This document shows positions 23,858-31,682 of a DNA stretch of 32,997 bases, one piece after another (the first letter of the stretch is position 1; every line of letters begins with the position of its first letter). This DNA is from Thiomargarita sp. (GTDB lineage: Bacteria > Pseudomonadota > Gammaproteobacteria > Beggiatoales > Beggiatoaceae). The notes beneath the pieces were generated by a model. That model saw nothing but the letters and a program-made list of their open reading frames with translations. It did no database searches and was not told the origin of the DNA. Position numbers and translations under genes: made by a program. The stretch spans positions 1 to 32,997 of the forward strand of contig DYNO01000009.1 in assembly GCA_020721025.1 (NCBI GenBank). The letters are read 5' to 3'.

Positions 23858-25372
23858 ATGAATAAAATTACCACAATATTACTCTTATGCACCGTTGCGG
23901 GTATGGCAGCTGGGTGCAGCAATGTAGCTACCAAGCCAAATGTTTCTGGCAAGGTCTCTGGCGACAAGAAAGTATTAACTTATGTCGAAGAGATTGATGA
24001 AAGCAGTGAGGAATTTCTTGACGCGCTGCCTCAATGGAAAGATGACAAAAGTTTAGGCACTGTCTGGTTGCATCCTGCATCTAAGCAAGCTCTATTTTTG
24101 CAAAAAGTTTTTACTGACAGTGAACGCTATGATTATCAACAAGCTCAGGCGTATGAGCAATTACCGAGCCAGTATGATAATTTGTGGCAGCGTTTGCGCG
24201 CCGGCTATCAACTTCAGGTGCAAGATAATGCGGAAATAACTCGCACTGTTGGATATTTTTCTCGGAAGCCCCGTTATTTTGAAAATATTTCGCAGCGGGC
24301 GCGTCCTTATCTTTATCATATTGTACAAGAATTAGAACGTCGTAAAATGCCGCTCGAACTTGCGTTGTTGCCCGCGATTGAGAGTTCCTTTCAACCCACT
24401 GCGTTGTCACCGAAAAAAGCCGCAGGTGTTTGGCAATTTATCCCCAGTACCGGTAGAAATTACGGTTTAAGACAAAATCGTTTCTACGACGGGCGGCGGG
24501 ACGTGCTGGCTTCGACTCGTGCGGCATTGGATTATTTGGAAAAATTGCATGAAATGTTTGATGGCGACTGGTTATTGGCGGTAGCTGCGTACAATTGCGG
24601 TGAAGGGGCGGTGGAACGCTCAATTCGCAAAAACCAAGCTCGTGACAAACCAACGGATTTTTGGTCGCTTGACCTGCCGCGTGAAACTCGTCAATATGTT
24701 CCTAATTTGATTGCAGTTTCCAAAATTGTCGCGGAACCGGAAAAGCATGAAGCGAAACTCAGTTATATTTCTAACCGTCCGTATTTGCAAAATGTCAACG
24801 TAGGCACGCAAATTAATTTGAACTTGGCGGCGAGATTGGCGGGACTTTCTACTCATGAATTCAATCGGTTAAATCCCGGCTATCGGTTGGGTGTCACTGA
24901 TCCCGATGGACCCCATCTTTTGACATTGCCAATTGACAAAGTTGATGATTTTAAACAAAAATTAACCGCGATTCCGGTCGAAACCTTACTTTCTGGAATC
25001 ACGCAACCTAAACCTAAACTTGAACCTATTCAAGAAGATTCAGAAGAAACTGCGTCCACTGATACGGATGTTGCTGTCGCTGAAACTACCGTAGTGGCTC
25101 GTGCGGAAGTATCAAAACCAGAACGAGAATATGTCGCTGCGCCTCGTCGTTTTGTTCCTCCACCGCGTATGGCTAAATTATCTCAACCTGCCGCGCCTAA
25201 GCTGTTAGAATCCAAGAAGAAATCAACCACGCATACCGTGAAAAACGGCGATACCTTATGGACAATCGCCCGCAATTACAAGGTCAGTGTGGAAGAATTG
25301 ACGCGATTGAATGGGTTACAAAAGAAGGGCAAGGGTTTACAGTTTGGGAAGAAATTGGCAATTTCCCGGTGA
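23858..25372 (+). CDS. mltD: Membrane-bound lytic murein transglycosylase D
   Basis: MltD cleaves the MurNAc-GlcNAc bond of peptidoglycan to form 1,6-anhydroMurNAc. The 504-residue product has a lipoprotein signal (1-19) with lipobox MAAGC and Cys20. The SLT domain (about 150-280) contains the catalytic Glu175 in PAIESSF, then AAGVWQFIPSTGRNYGL (about 188-204) and GDWLLAVAAYNCGEGAVERSI (about 236-256). After a Pro/Glu-rich linker (about 385-450) there is one LysM domain (about 457-502, HTVKNGDTLWTIARNYKVS). E. coli MltD has two LysM repeats; this copy shows one clearly. It is convergent with gltX, with a family A element in between. Confidence 0.95.
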   Translation: MNKITTILLLCTVAGMAAGCSNVATKPNVSGKVSGDKKVLTYVEEIDESSEEFLDALPQWKDDKSLGTVWLHPASKQALFLQKVFTDSERYDYQQAQAYEQLPSQYDNLWQRLRAGYQLQVQDNAEITRTVGYFSRKPRYFENISQRARPYLYHIVQELERRKMPLELALLPAIESSFQPTALSPKKAAGVWQFIPSTGRNYGLRQNRFYDGRRDVLASTRAALDYLEKLHEMFDGDWLLAVAAYNCGEGAVERSIRKNQARDKPTDFWSLDLPRETRQYVPNLIAVSKIVAEPEKHEAKLSYISNRPYLQNVNVGTQINLNLAARLAGLSTHEFNRLNPGYRLGVTDPDGPHLLTLPIDKVDDFKQKLTAIPVETLLSGITQPKPKLEPIQEDSEETASTDTDVAVAETTVVARAEVSKPEREYVAAPRRFVPPPRMAKLSQPAAPKLLESKKKSTTHTVKNGDTLWTIARNYKVSVEELTRLNGLQKKGKGLQFGKKLAISR

Positions 25373-25414
25373 TGAATAATTAATCGCTTGATTTTAAAGT
25401 AATCTAGCCATTGT

Positions 25415-25498
25415 TTGAACCGTAATTCAGTTGATAAACATAATTGACCTGATTCGTTACGTTAATTAGATAAATTATGAAAATTACGGTTCAGACAA
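25415..25498. repeat. Family A palindromic element, copy 2
   Basis: The termini GAACCGTAATT (25417-25427) and AATTACGGTTC (25482-25492) are perfectly complementary, and the right side carries CAGACAA as in the other copies. It lies between the convergent mltD and gltX genes, where it may act as a bidirectional transcription barrier. Confidence 0.85.
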
Positions 25499-25550
25499 CT
25501 TTACTGTTCGCCAGTTTTAAAATGATTTAACTCTATGATTTTGAATGAAG

Positions 25551-26957
25551 TCAACAAAACTGAGCGGCATTTTGCAACCGATGACGCGCCCTCGCCACTC
25601 CCATCAATGATAATAAATGCGCCATTTCCGGACCGTGGGTTTCTCCCGTCAACGCAGCACGCAACGGCATAAATAGGTTTTTCCCCTTGGTGCCGGTGCT
25701 TTCTTTCAATAATTGAATCAACTGTTTATAATCTGCCTGACTGGTTTCTAACGCGGTGATCGCATGAGTGAAAAACGCGGCACCAGCTTGTTGAAGGGTG
25801 TCACGCGCAGAATCTTCCATGACCAATTCATCAGTAAACAGTACCTTTGCCCAATGCAATGCTTCTTTCGGAAACAATAAGTTAGGACGAACCGCGCTGA
25901 TAAATTCCTGTTGCAATTCGCTCGGCACAAGGGCATGAACTTCGGCATCCAACAGTTGCCACAATCGTGACGTATCTATCTGATTCATCGCGGCTTGTTG
26001 CCAATGTTGCATTTGCTGCATGTCAAAGTGGGCGGGGGCTTTTCCCAATCTTTCCAACGAAAAATGCTGCGCCAATTCTGCCAACGGTCGCAACCCAATT
26101 TCTTCGGTGAACGTGTGTCCCAATCGCGCCAAATAATTGACCACCGCTTCCGCTAACCAACCGTTTTGTTTCAATTCTTGAATACTCAAACTGCCATTGC
26201 GTTTTGACAGCGGCGCGTTATCTGCTCCGAGAATCATGGAAATATGCCCATATTGCGGCACCGGTAAATTCAGCGATTCCAAAATCAAAATTTGACGTGG
26301 GGTATTGGCTAAATGATCTTCGCCGCGCAACACGCAAGTCACGCCCATCAACGCATCATCAACCGCATTGCAAAAGAAAAACGCCGGCGTTCCATCTGCG
26401 CGACGAATAATAAAATCGCCGATGTCTGCACTCGCAAATTGTTGATTACCGCGCACAATGTCAGTAAATTCAATCAGTCTGTGGCGTGGCAGTCGAAAAC
26501 GCAAGGTCGGTTGTAATCCCTGCTCTAATTTGCGTTGAATATCCGTAGGCGATAAATGGTCGCAATTGCCAGAATAACGCGGTGCCTTGCCAGAAGACAG
26601 TTGAATTTTGCGCGAAATGGCTAATTCTTGTGGCGAACAAAAACAGGGATAGGCGAGATTTTTGGCTTCCAATTCAGCGTAATATTTGGCGTAAATGTCC
26701 CCGCGTTCCGATTGTGCGTAAGAACTTTGCGTCCCACCCACTTCGGGACCTTCCTGCCATAACAAGCCGAGCCAGCGCAAATCTGCTAATAATTGCTGTG
26801 TAAATTCGAGCTTGCTGCGTTCTAAATCCGTGTCTTCGATGCGTAATAAAAACACTCCGCCGGTTTGATAAGCAAACAATGCGTTAAATAAGGCGGTGCG
26901 TACATTGCCCAAGTGCATTAAACCAGTGGGACTGGGGGCAAAACGGGTTTTAATCAT
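25551..26957 (-). CDS. gltX: Glutamyl-tRNA synthetase
   Basis: GltX charges tRNA-Glu with glutamate. The 468-residue product begins MIKTRFAPSPTG. The class I HIGH-like motif is PTGLMHLGN (10-18) and the KMSKS-like motif is LSKRN (250-254). A zinc-site pattern is kept: Cys-x-Cys (about 105-107) and Cys-x-His (about 132-134). LLRIEDTDLERS, DIVRGNQQFASADIGDFII and CVLRGEDHLANTPRQI are conserved family segments, and the C-terminal anticodon-binding region is complete. An ATG 12 bases upstream (26969) is in frame; the start used matches relatives, though neither has a clear ribosome binding site. Whether it is discriminating or also charges tRNA-Gln cannot be told from sequence alone. Confidence 0.96.
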   Translation of the reverse strand: MIKTRFAPSPTGLMHLGNVRTALFNALFAYQTGGVFLLRIEDTDLERSKLEFTQQLLADLRWLGLLWQEGPEVGGTQSSYAQSERGDIYAKYYAELEAKNLAYPCFCSPQELAISRKIQLSSGKAPRYSGNCDHLSPTDIQRKLEQGLQPTLRFRLPRHRLIEFTDIVRGNQQFASADIGDFIIRRADGTPAFFFCNAVDDALMGVTCVLRGEDHLANTPRQILILESLNLPVPQYGHISMILGADNAPLSKRNGSLSIQELKQNGWLAEAVVNYLARLGHTFTEEIGLRPLAELAQHFSLERLGKAPAHFDMQQMQHWQQAAMNQIDTSRLWQLLDAEVHALVPSELQQEFISAVRPNLLFPKEALHWAKVLFTDELVMEDSARDTLQQAGAAFFTHAITALETSQADYKQLIQLLKESTGTKGKNLFMPLRAALTGETHGPEMAHLLSLMGVARARHRLQNAAQFC

Positions 26958-27072
26958 GGTGTGAATCATTGAGTTGAGTGAACGGAATGGAAGAATTGAA
27001 ATTTTTTAATACGATGAAATTGGTGAATATTTGAAGCGTGGCGTGATGACAACGGCGTGCTGGGATGTCACA

Positions 27073-27107
27073 ATGGAGTTTAAAAGGTGATCACTTTCAA
27101 ACTCCAT
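27073..27107. terminator. Long hairpin after ctpA
   Basis: ATGGAGTTT and AAACTCCAT are perfect outer arms, and the inner halves AAAGGTGA and TCACTTT pair with one bulge, so almost all 35 bases fold. It lies 12 bases after the ctpA stop on the minus strand. No T-run follows, so it may be a Rho-dependent or mRNA-stabilising structure. Confidence 0.45.
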
Positions 27108-27118
27108 GATTCACTAGG

Positions 27119-28531
27119 CTACTTGTCCTCGATGGAAACCGCTTGTTGTTTGTCGATGATATTCAATCCTTTCAACAAATTCAGAGCTTCATACAACGCG
27201 TAATCCACCTTTTCTAACGGTTCGGATTCAGTAATTTTATCTGGTTTATCCGATTTTCCTTTATTGCTCGTCTTATCTGAGGGTTTATCGGATTTTTCAG
27301 ATTTATCGGGGCGAGCGGTTTTTTTATCGTCTTTCGGATTGCCCAAATGCCGCGCTAAATCTGATTCTTTCACCAAGTTATCTTCATTTCTTTCCACCGA
27401 TGCAATTTCAACTTTGTTCAAGGTAATATCGGGCTGAATCCCCTCGGCTTGAATCGAACGTCCCGACGGCGTGTAATAACGGGCTGTGGTCAATTTTAAC
27501 GCGGCATTGCCGTTCATGGGTAGAATCGTTTGCACCGACCCCTTACCGAACGTTTTTGTTCCCATCACGACCGCTCGCTTGTGATCCTGCAACGCCCCTG
27601 CGACAATTTCCGAAGCGGAAGCCGAACCGCCATTGACCAAGACCACTATCGGCGCGCCTTCTAAAATATCCTTCGGACGGGCGCGAAATTTCAACGACGC
27701 ATCATCAACCCGACCTTCGGTGTAAACGATTAAGCCCTTGGTTAAAAACGAATCGGACACGGCAACCGCAGCATTTAACACGCCACCGGGATTGTTACGC
27801 AAATCGAGGATTAAACCCTTGAGATTTCCTTTGTTTTCTTCTTTCATCTTGTCAATGGCTTTTTCCAAATCTTCGCCGGTGTTGGACTGAAATTGACTGA
27901 CGCGTAAATAAGCATAACCGGGTTCAACCAAGCGATTTTTCACACTTTTCACCACGATGACCGCCCGCGTGATGTTAATTTTTAGCGGTTTATCTTCATT
28001 TTCTCGCACAATGGTTAAAGTGATAGAGGTTCCCGGCGTGCCCCGCATCAATTTCACTGCGTCGTTTAAAGCCATGCCTTTCACCGGTGTATCATCCAAA
28101 CGAATGATTAAATCTCCCGCCTTAATTCCTGCGTTGTCTGCGGGTGTATCGTCAATCGGTGAAATTACCTTGACAAACCCATTTTCCATGCCCACTTCGA
28201 TCCCTAATCCGCCAAACTCCCCTGTCGTTCCCACTTGCAATTCTTTATAGGCTTCTGGATTCAAATAGTTAGAATGTGGGTCGAGTCCAGTGAGCATCCC
28301 CTGTATGGCATTTTCCAACAAGGTTTTATCATCCACTTCTTCCACGTAATCAGTTTTAATTTTTTGAAATACTTCGGTGAAGGTGCGTAATTCTTCAAAC
28401 GGGATTTTCTTAATAATTCCATCCGGGGTTGCCGTGCTCCGCCCAGCAAAAACCGTCGTTCCGATGGCGATAAACGCGCCCAAGATCGAACCGAGAAACA
28501 ATGGGGGTAAATAACGAAATAGAATCTGCAT
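27119..28531 (-). CDS. ctpA: Carboxyl-terminal processing protease (S41)
   Basis: CtpA-type proteases act in the periplasm on protein C-termini, including peptidoglycan hydrolases. The 470-residue product has an N-terminal signal or anchor (about 8-29), a helical region with MLTGLDPHSNYL (79-90), a PDZ domain (about 105-185, FGGLGIEVG onward), and the S41 catalytic core with GLILDLRNNPGG (239-250), Ser305 in GGSASASEIVAGALQD and Lys330 in TFGKGSVQ. The C-terminal extension contains an unusually Lys/Asp/Ser-rich stretch (about 400-432) before a conserved helical end (about 440-460). In many gammaproteobacteria envC precedes ctpA; here the upstream flank is repeat and IS sequence. Confidence 0.96.
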   Translation of the reverse strand: MQILFRYLPPLFLGSILGAFIAIGTTVFAGRSTATPDGIIKKIPFEELRTFTEVFQKIKTDYVEEVDDKTLLENAIQGMLTGLDPHSNYLNPEAYKELQVGTTGEFGGLGIEVGMENGFVKVISPIDDTPADNAGIKAGDLIIRLDDTPVKGMALNDAVKLMRGTPGTSITLTIVRENEDKPLKINITRAVIVVKSVKNRLVEPGYAYLRVSQFQSNTGEDLEKAIDKMKEENKGNLKGLILDLRNNPGGVLNAAVAVSDSFLTKGLIVYTEGRVDDASLKFRARPKDILEGAPIVVLVNGGSASASEIVAGALQDHKRAVVMGTKTFGKGSVQTILPMNGNAALKLTTARYYTPSGRSIQAEGIQPDITLNKVEIASVERNEDNLVKESDLARHLGNPKDDKKTARPDKSEKSDKPSDKTSNKGKSDKPDKITESEPLEKVDYALYEALNLLKGLNIIDKQQAVSIEDK

Positions 28532-28869
28532 GAAACTGACCTTTTGCTATAAAAAATTATCATCCACGTACTGTGGCGGGGAAAATGGACTGTGGGGACT
28601 CAACTGAGTTCATTCAGAATGCAATTGATATAATTTATTGATTTAACACAATAAAAATTTTAGTAACGCGTGCTTTTACGATAACTTGATGTATTCAAAC
28701 AGCTTCTAAACCATTGACAATCACTAACAAAGAGAATGAGAATGATTATCAGTGATATTCCCGTCGTATCAAACTATTTTCGCAACTGCTTGATTGCTCA
28801 AGTCTTACGTTACTATGACGGGCGATTACAGTCCCGCTGAAGCTCGTCGGGACTTACGGCAAAAACAGT
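28532..28869. other. ctpA-tnpB intergenic region with Fur-like box and IS end
   Basis: 338 bases hold the ctpA promoter region, a Fur-box-like sequence (28732-28750) and the right end of the tnpB element (28784-28869). No gene is visible. Confidence 0.55.
28732..28750. promoter_or_regulatory. Fur-box-like sequence
   Basis: GAGAATGAGAATGATTATC matches the 19-base Fur consensus (GATAATGATAATCATTATC) at 16 positions. A TTGACA hexamer lies 12 bases upstream on the plus strand, and a near-miss -10 overlaps the box. No iron gene is next to it: ctpA lies about 200 bases away on the minus strand, and the plus side runs into the IS element. Confidence 0.45.
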
Positions 28870-28990
28870 TTAAGCAGTGTAATTGTTCAGATTAATTGCG
28901 GCATTTAAGTCACGATCAATCACAAACCCACAAGCATCGCATTCAAAAATACGATCCTTCAAAGTTAGGATTTTCTTGACTTGTCCGCAA
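28784..28990 (-). ncRNA. Candidate omega RNA of TnpB
   Basis: In characterised IS200/IS605 elements the TnpB guide RNA comes from the 3' end of tnpB and the right end of the element, and its guide is the adjoining host DNA. The equivalent region here has a strong GC hairpin and a terminal tetraloop hairpin. If the boundary is 28784, the guide would read from 28783 downward. This is inference; no transcript boundary is visible. Confidence 0.35.
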
Positions 28991-29976
28991 TTTGAGCAAG
29001 TTTTACTGCTTGGGAAGAATCTATCGGCAATCACGACAATGCAATTTCTTAAGACTGCTTTGTATTCAATGAATTGCCGCAGCATTCCGAACCCAACATC
29101 TGCAATGGCACGGCTCAACTTTCTGTTTTTCATCATGCCTTTGACATTTAAATCTTCGATAACGATTCTATCAAAGGTTTTCGTCAGATAATCAGAGAGT
29201 TGGTGCAGTATTGCTTCACGTTGTCTTGCAATCAAAAAGTGGAGTTTCTGAATCTTTAGCTTGGCTTTCGCATAACCATTCGATCCCCTCACTTTTCGAG
29301 ATAAACTTCTTTGTAACTTCCGCAACTTACGCAAATTGTTTCTCAACAATCTGCTGTTTTCAAAAACTTCGCCATTACTCAATGTTGCCAATGACTTAAT
29401 CCCAACATCCACGCCAACAGACGGCTGCCGATTAACATCTTTTGGGTCATATTCATCGGTTTCGACTAAAAACGACGCAAAATACTTTCCTGCTCGTTTT
29501 GAAATGGTCACTCGTTTGAGTTTGCCGCCAAAACGAATCGGTTGACGCATATCTATCCGAGTTTTCAACTTTTCGATCCGTAACATTTTGTTTTTAACGT
29601 CAAACTTCGCAGAATCACGAATAGAAAAGCGGTCTCTGTCGCCACGCTTCTTAGGCTTAGGATAGCCCGGATTCTTACTTCCTTGCCGAACTTTACGAAA
29701 GAACTGTGTAAAAGCGGCATCCAAATCATCAATAACATTACGAGTTATTACCGATGAAACTTCACTATACCACGAAAATTCCACCCGTAGAACTTTCATG
29801 TAGAATTGATAACCAGCATCTTTTGTCCATTTGAAAATGTAATGTCCATCAGCATCTTGCTGACTAAACCACGCCCGCATGTGATTCCAACAATGCCGAT
29901 AATGACCACAGGCTTTATTAAGGTAATCAACCTGATCGGGAGTGGGTCGCAATTCTACTTTATGTGCCAGTAACAT
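28870..29976 (-). CDS. tnpB: TnpB RNA-guided nuclease (IS200/IS605 family)
   Basis: The 368-residue product has an intact TnpB layout: a helix-turn-helix-rich N-terminal half (OrfB_IS605 domain), RuvC-I in GVDVGIKSLATLSNG (Asp190), RuvC-II in IVIEDLNVKGM (Glu274), a zinc ribbon (Cys327, Cys330, Cys346, Cys349) and RuvC-III in DRDLNAAINL (Asp356). All three catalytic acids are present, so the nuclease could be active. The ATG at 29976 has AGGA 5-6 bases upstream, better than an in-frame start at 30000. In characterised elements TnpB cuts target DNA next to a short motif using an omega RNA, which helps retain the element. Its base composition resembles that of its neighbours. Confidence 0.93.
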   Translation of the reverse strand: MLLAHKVELRPTPDQVDYLNKACGHYRHCWNHMRAWFSQQDADGHYIFKWTKDAGYQFYMKVLRVEFSWYSEVSSVITRNVIDDLDAAFTQFFRKVRQGSKNPGYPKPKKRGDRDRFSIRDSAKFDVKNKMLRIEKLKTRIDMRQPIRFGGKLKRVTISKRAGKYFASFLVETDEYDPKDVNRQPSVGVDVGIKSLATLSNGEVFENSRLLRNNLRKLRKLQRSLSRKVRGSNGYAKAKLKIQKLHFLIARQREAILHQLSDYLTKTFDRIVIEDLNVKGMMKNRKLSRAIADVGFGMLRQFIEYKAVLRNCIVVIADRFFPSSKTCSNCGQVKKILTLKDRIFECDACGFVIDRDLNAAINLNNYTA

Positions 29977-30288
29977 AAAAATCCTGTAAATAAATGGCAA
30001 CCTAAGTTATCTGTTGTCAACTGTTATGGTAACAGGACGGAGCATCTCGCAAACCAAGTTGAGTCAAGCGTCATTTTTAGTCGTAATAGTAGCATAAACT
30101 TGAGGTGGTGGTGAGTTAATTGCTGTTATGGTGTGAAGGCGAAATTATTGATGTGGGGCTGCATGGTGAGTAAAAATTTGTTTTAAATTAACCTGTTGAA
30201 CCTTAATTCGCTTAATTAACATAATTTGCCTAACCATCGTACCGATGATGATAATGGTGTCAATTAGGAAAATTAAGGTTCAGACAAT
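29977..30288. other. ybiB-tnpB intergenic region
   Basis: 312 bases contain the tnpB ribosome binding site, the left-end hairpin (30021-30035), unassigned sequence (30040-30190) with an ATCTCG...ACCAAGTTGA stretch weakly like the element at 6446, and family A copy 3. No gene is visible. Confidence 0.5.
30196..30288. repeat. Family A palindromic element, copy 3 (compensatory change)
   Basis: The termini GAACCTTAATT (30198-30208) and AATTAAGGTTC (30271-30281) pair perfectly. Relative to copies 1 and 2, a G-to-T change in the left arm is matched by a C-to-A change in the right arm. A small CATCG/CGATG hairpin lies in the middle. The right end CAGACAAT abuts the ybiB stop codon, as in copy 1 with nusA. 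Confidence 0.85.
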
Positions 30289-31308
30289 CTACACAACCGA
30301 TTGATATTTATCTTTATTTCGAGACTGCCACATCTCAAAAGCCATTTTTTGCGCCTCTGCCACACTGCCCGCCTTCCCTAGCAAACGGAGTGCAATTGCT
30401 GCCGTGCCATAAACCGCACCTTCAGCATACTCATCTTGCACCTCGCCCCGCCACAAACCAACTAACAGTTCTGGTTGCATGGATTCTTCCTTGATATGCC
30501 GCTGTGGAAAAATCGGTGCCCACACTTCTTCAAGCAATTCCCCCTGATGCACACTTTGCACCACACATTCCACATCCGGATCACGTTCACTTTCACCTCC
30601 ATCGCCTTTAAATACAGCAAGATGCGGTTGCTCAATTAACAATGCCGCTTCTTGATGCACTTGACGATAATTGGGGTGAAAAATCCCTTGCATCACATAC
30701 GGCGCACGACACGGATTGATCATACGAGCCAAGGTGTGCACCGGCGAACGCAATCCCATCAAGGAACGTAAATTGATAATTTCATGCAATTTCGGCGACA
30801 GATACTCCAACGACATATAACAAAAATTTTGTTGTTCAAGTTGCTGTTTCACTTCATCAAAATTTTTGGCATCGGTCAAATTAAAATAACGCAACACGCT
30901 TTGAGTATAAACGCGTCCACTGGTATGTCCACTTTCACCGTGCATAAAAACCTTGATTCCATTCTCAGCCAACAATAGCGTTGCCAATAAAAACCAAGGT
31001 AAATGCCGCCGCTTGCCTGCGTAAGATGACCAGTCCAAATCAACTTGAATGTTGGAAGGAACTGCGAGTGATTCTTGCACCCCGAGAATGAAACCCGCTA
31101 ATTCTTCTCGTGTTTCTTCCTTCACCCGCATCAACATGAGGAAAGCCCCAAGTTGCACCGGTTCAACTTCCCCCGCCATAATCATCTTCATTGCGGTTTG
31201 GGATTCTGTCAACGTCAGCGGACGAGTGCCATTTTTGCCCTTCCCCAACGCTCTGATAAATGGTGCAAACGCATGTTCTTGATACACGGTAAAAACATTA
31301 TGTGACAT
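30289..31308 (-). CDS. ybiB: YbiB family protein (TrpD2-like glycosyltransferase family 3 fold)
   Basis: The 339-residue product matches YbiB, a homologue of anthranilate phosphoribosyltransferase TrpD that lacks that activity; E. coli YbiB binds nucleic acid and is linked to the LexA regulon (family knowledge). An N-terminal helical domain (1-75, LTLTESQTAMKMIMAGEVEPVQLGAFLMLMR in outline) precedes the alpha/beta domain (about 90-330), with HGESGHTSGRVYTQSVL (about 124-140), SPVHTLARMINP (about 188-199) and KGDGGESERDPD (about 234-245), where the TrpD substrate motifs are altered. AGAGG lies 8 bases before the ATG. No trp genes are nearby. Confidence 0.93.
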   Translation of the reverse strand: MSHNVFTVYQEHAFAPFIRALGKGKNGTRPLTLTESQTAMKMIMAGEVEPVQLGAFLMLMRVKEETREELAGFILGVQESLAVPSNIQVDLDWSSYAGKRRHLPWFLLATLLLAENGIKVFMHGESGHTSGRVYTQSVLRYFNLTDAKNFDEVKQQLEQQNFCYMSLEYLSPKLHEIINLRSLMGLRSPVHTLARMINPCRAPYVMQGIFHPNYRQVHQEAALLIEQPHLAVFKGDGGESERDPDVECVVQSVHQGELLEEVWAPIFPQRHIKEESMQPELLVGLWRGEVQDEYAEGAVYGTAAIALRLLGKAGSVAEAQKMAFEMWQSRNKDKYQSVV

Positions 31309-31481
31309 TGCATTGCCTCTTGAATAGATAGATGTTAAAGTTTGGGGATGTAACCCAGTTGTAGAGAGTTAATTTTCAGTATAATCAAACGGTTGGTGCT
31401 GAAAATCTATCATCGGTTATTCACTCCACCGGAGGAATATTAGGGCGCATCTTGAGAATTTCAATCAGAATTTTCCACGCT

Positions 31482-31682
31482 TCAAAAATCTTCCCAACCG
31501 TTATCATCTGTTTTACCCTCCGTCAGCGGTTTTTTCTCCACTGATTTTTTATTCAAACTACTTGATGATATTCGTGATTTTGCCACTTTTGCCGGTTCAA
31601 GGGCAGGTAATGTCGCAGTCGCTTGATGACCTACATTGAAAAATCTAATTTGCTCTTTCAACAGCCCAACTTGTTCTGACAT
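31482..31682 (-). pseudogene. Displaced C-terminal tail of the chemoreceptor, with CheR-tether-like end
   Basis: This frame starts MSEQVGLLKEQIRFF, the usual ending of the signalling helix in chemoreceptors with a QxxLLKEQ pattern, continues as a flexible Lys/Ser-rich linker, and ends NGWEDF. The last five residues fit the x-W-x-x-F pentapeptide that recruits CheR and CheB on full-length receptors. It overlaps the main receptor frame by 38 bases in a different frame. Removing one base near 31682 would join the two (…SSET then MSEQ…). Confidence 0.75.

Larger units (their letters stand above)
28784..30035 (-). mobile_element. IS200/IS605-type element carrying only tnpB
   Basis: The tnpB gene is flanked by candidate ends. 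The right end (28784-28869) has a 7-bp hairpin (AGTCCCG/CGGGACT, within about 28829-28853) and a terminal CTTGA/TCAAG hairpin at the boundary, which is set by similarity to the solo copy at 7971. The left side has a CTGTTA/TAACAG hairpin at 30021-30035. No tnpA is present, so movement would need a transposase supplied in trans. Confidence 0.7.

Noticed and set aside
30040..30190. Another copy of the composite palindrome (ATCTCG...ACCAAGTTGA)
   Set aside because: Only a short, imperfect match is visible, without the complementary arm; too weak to call a repeat copy.
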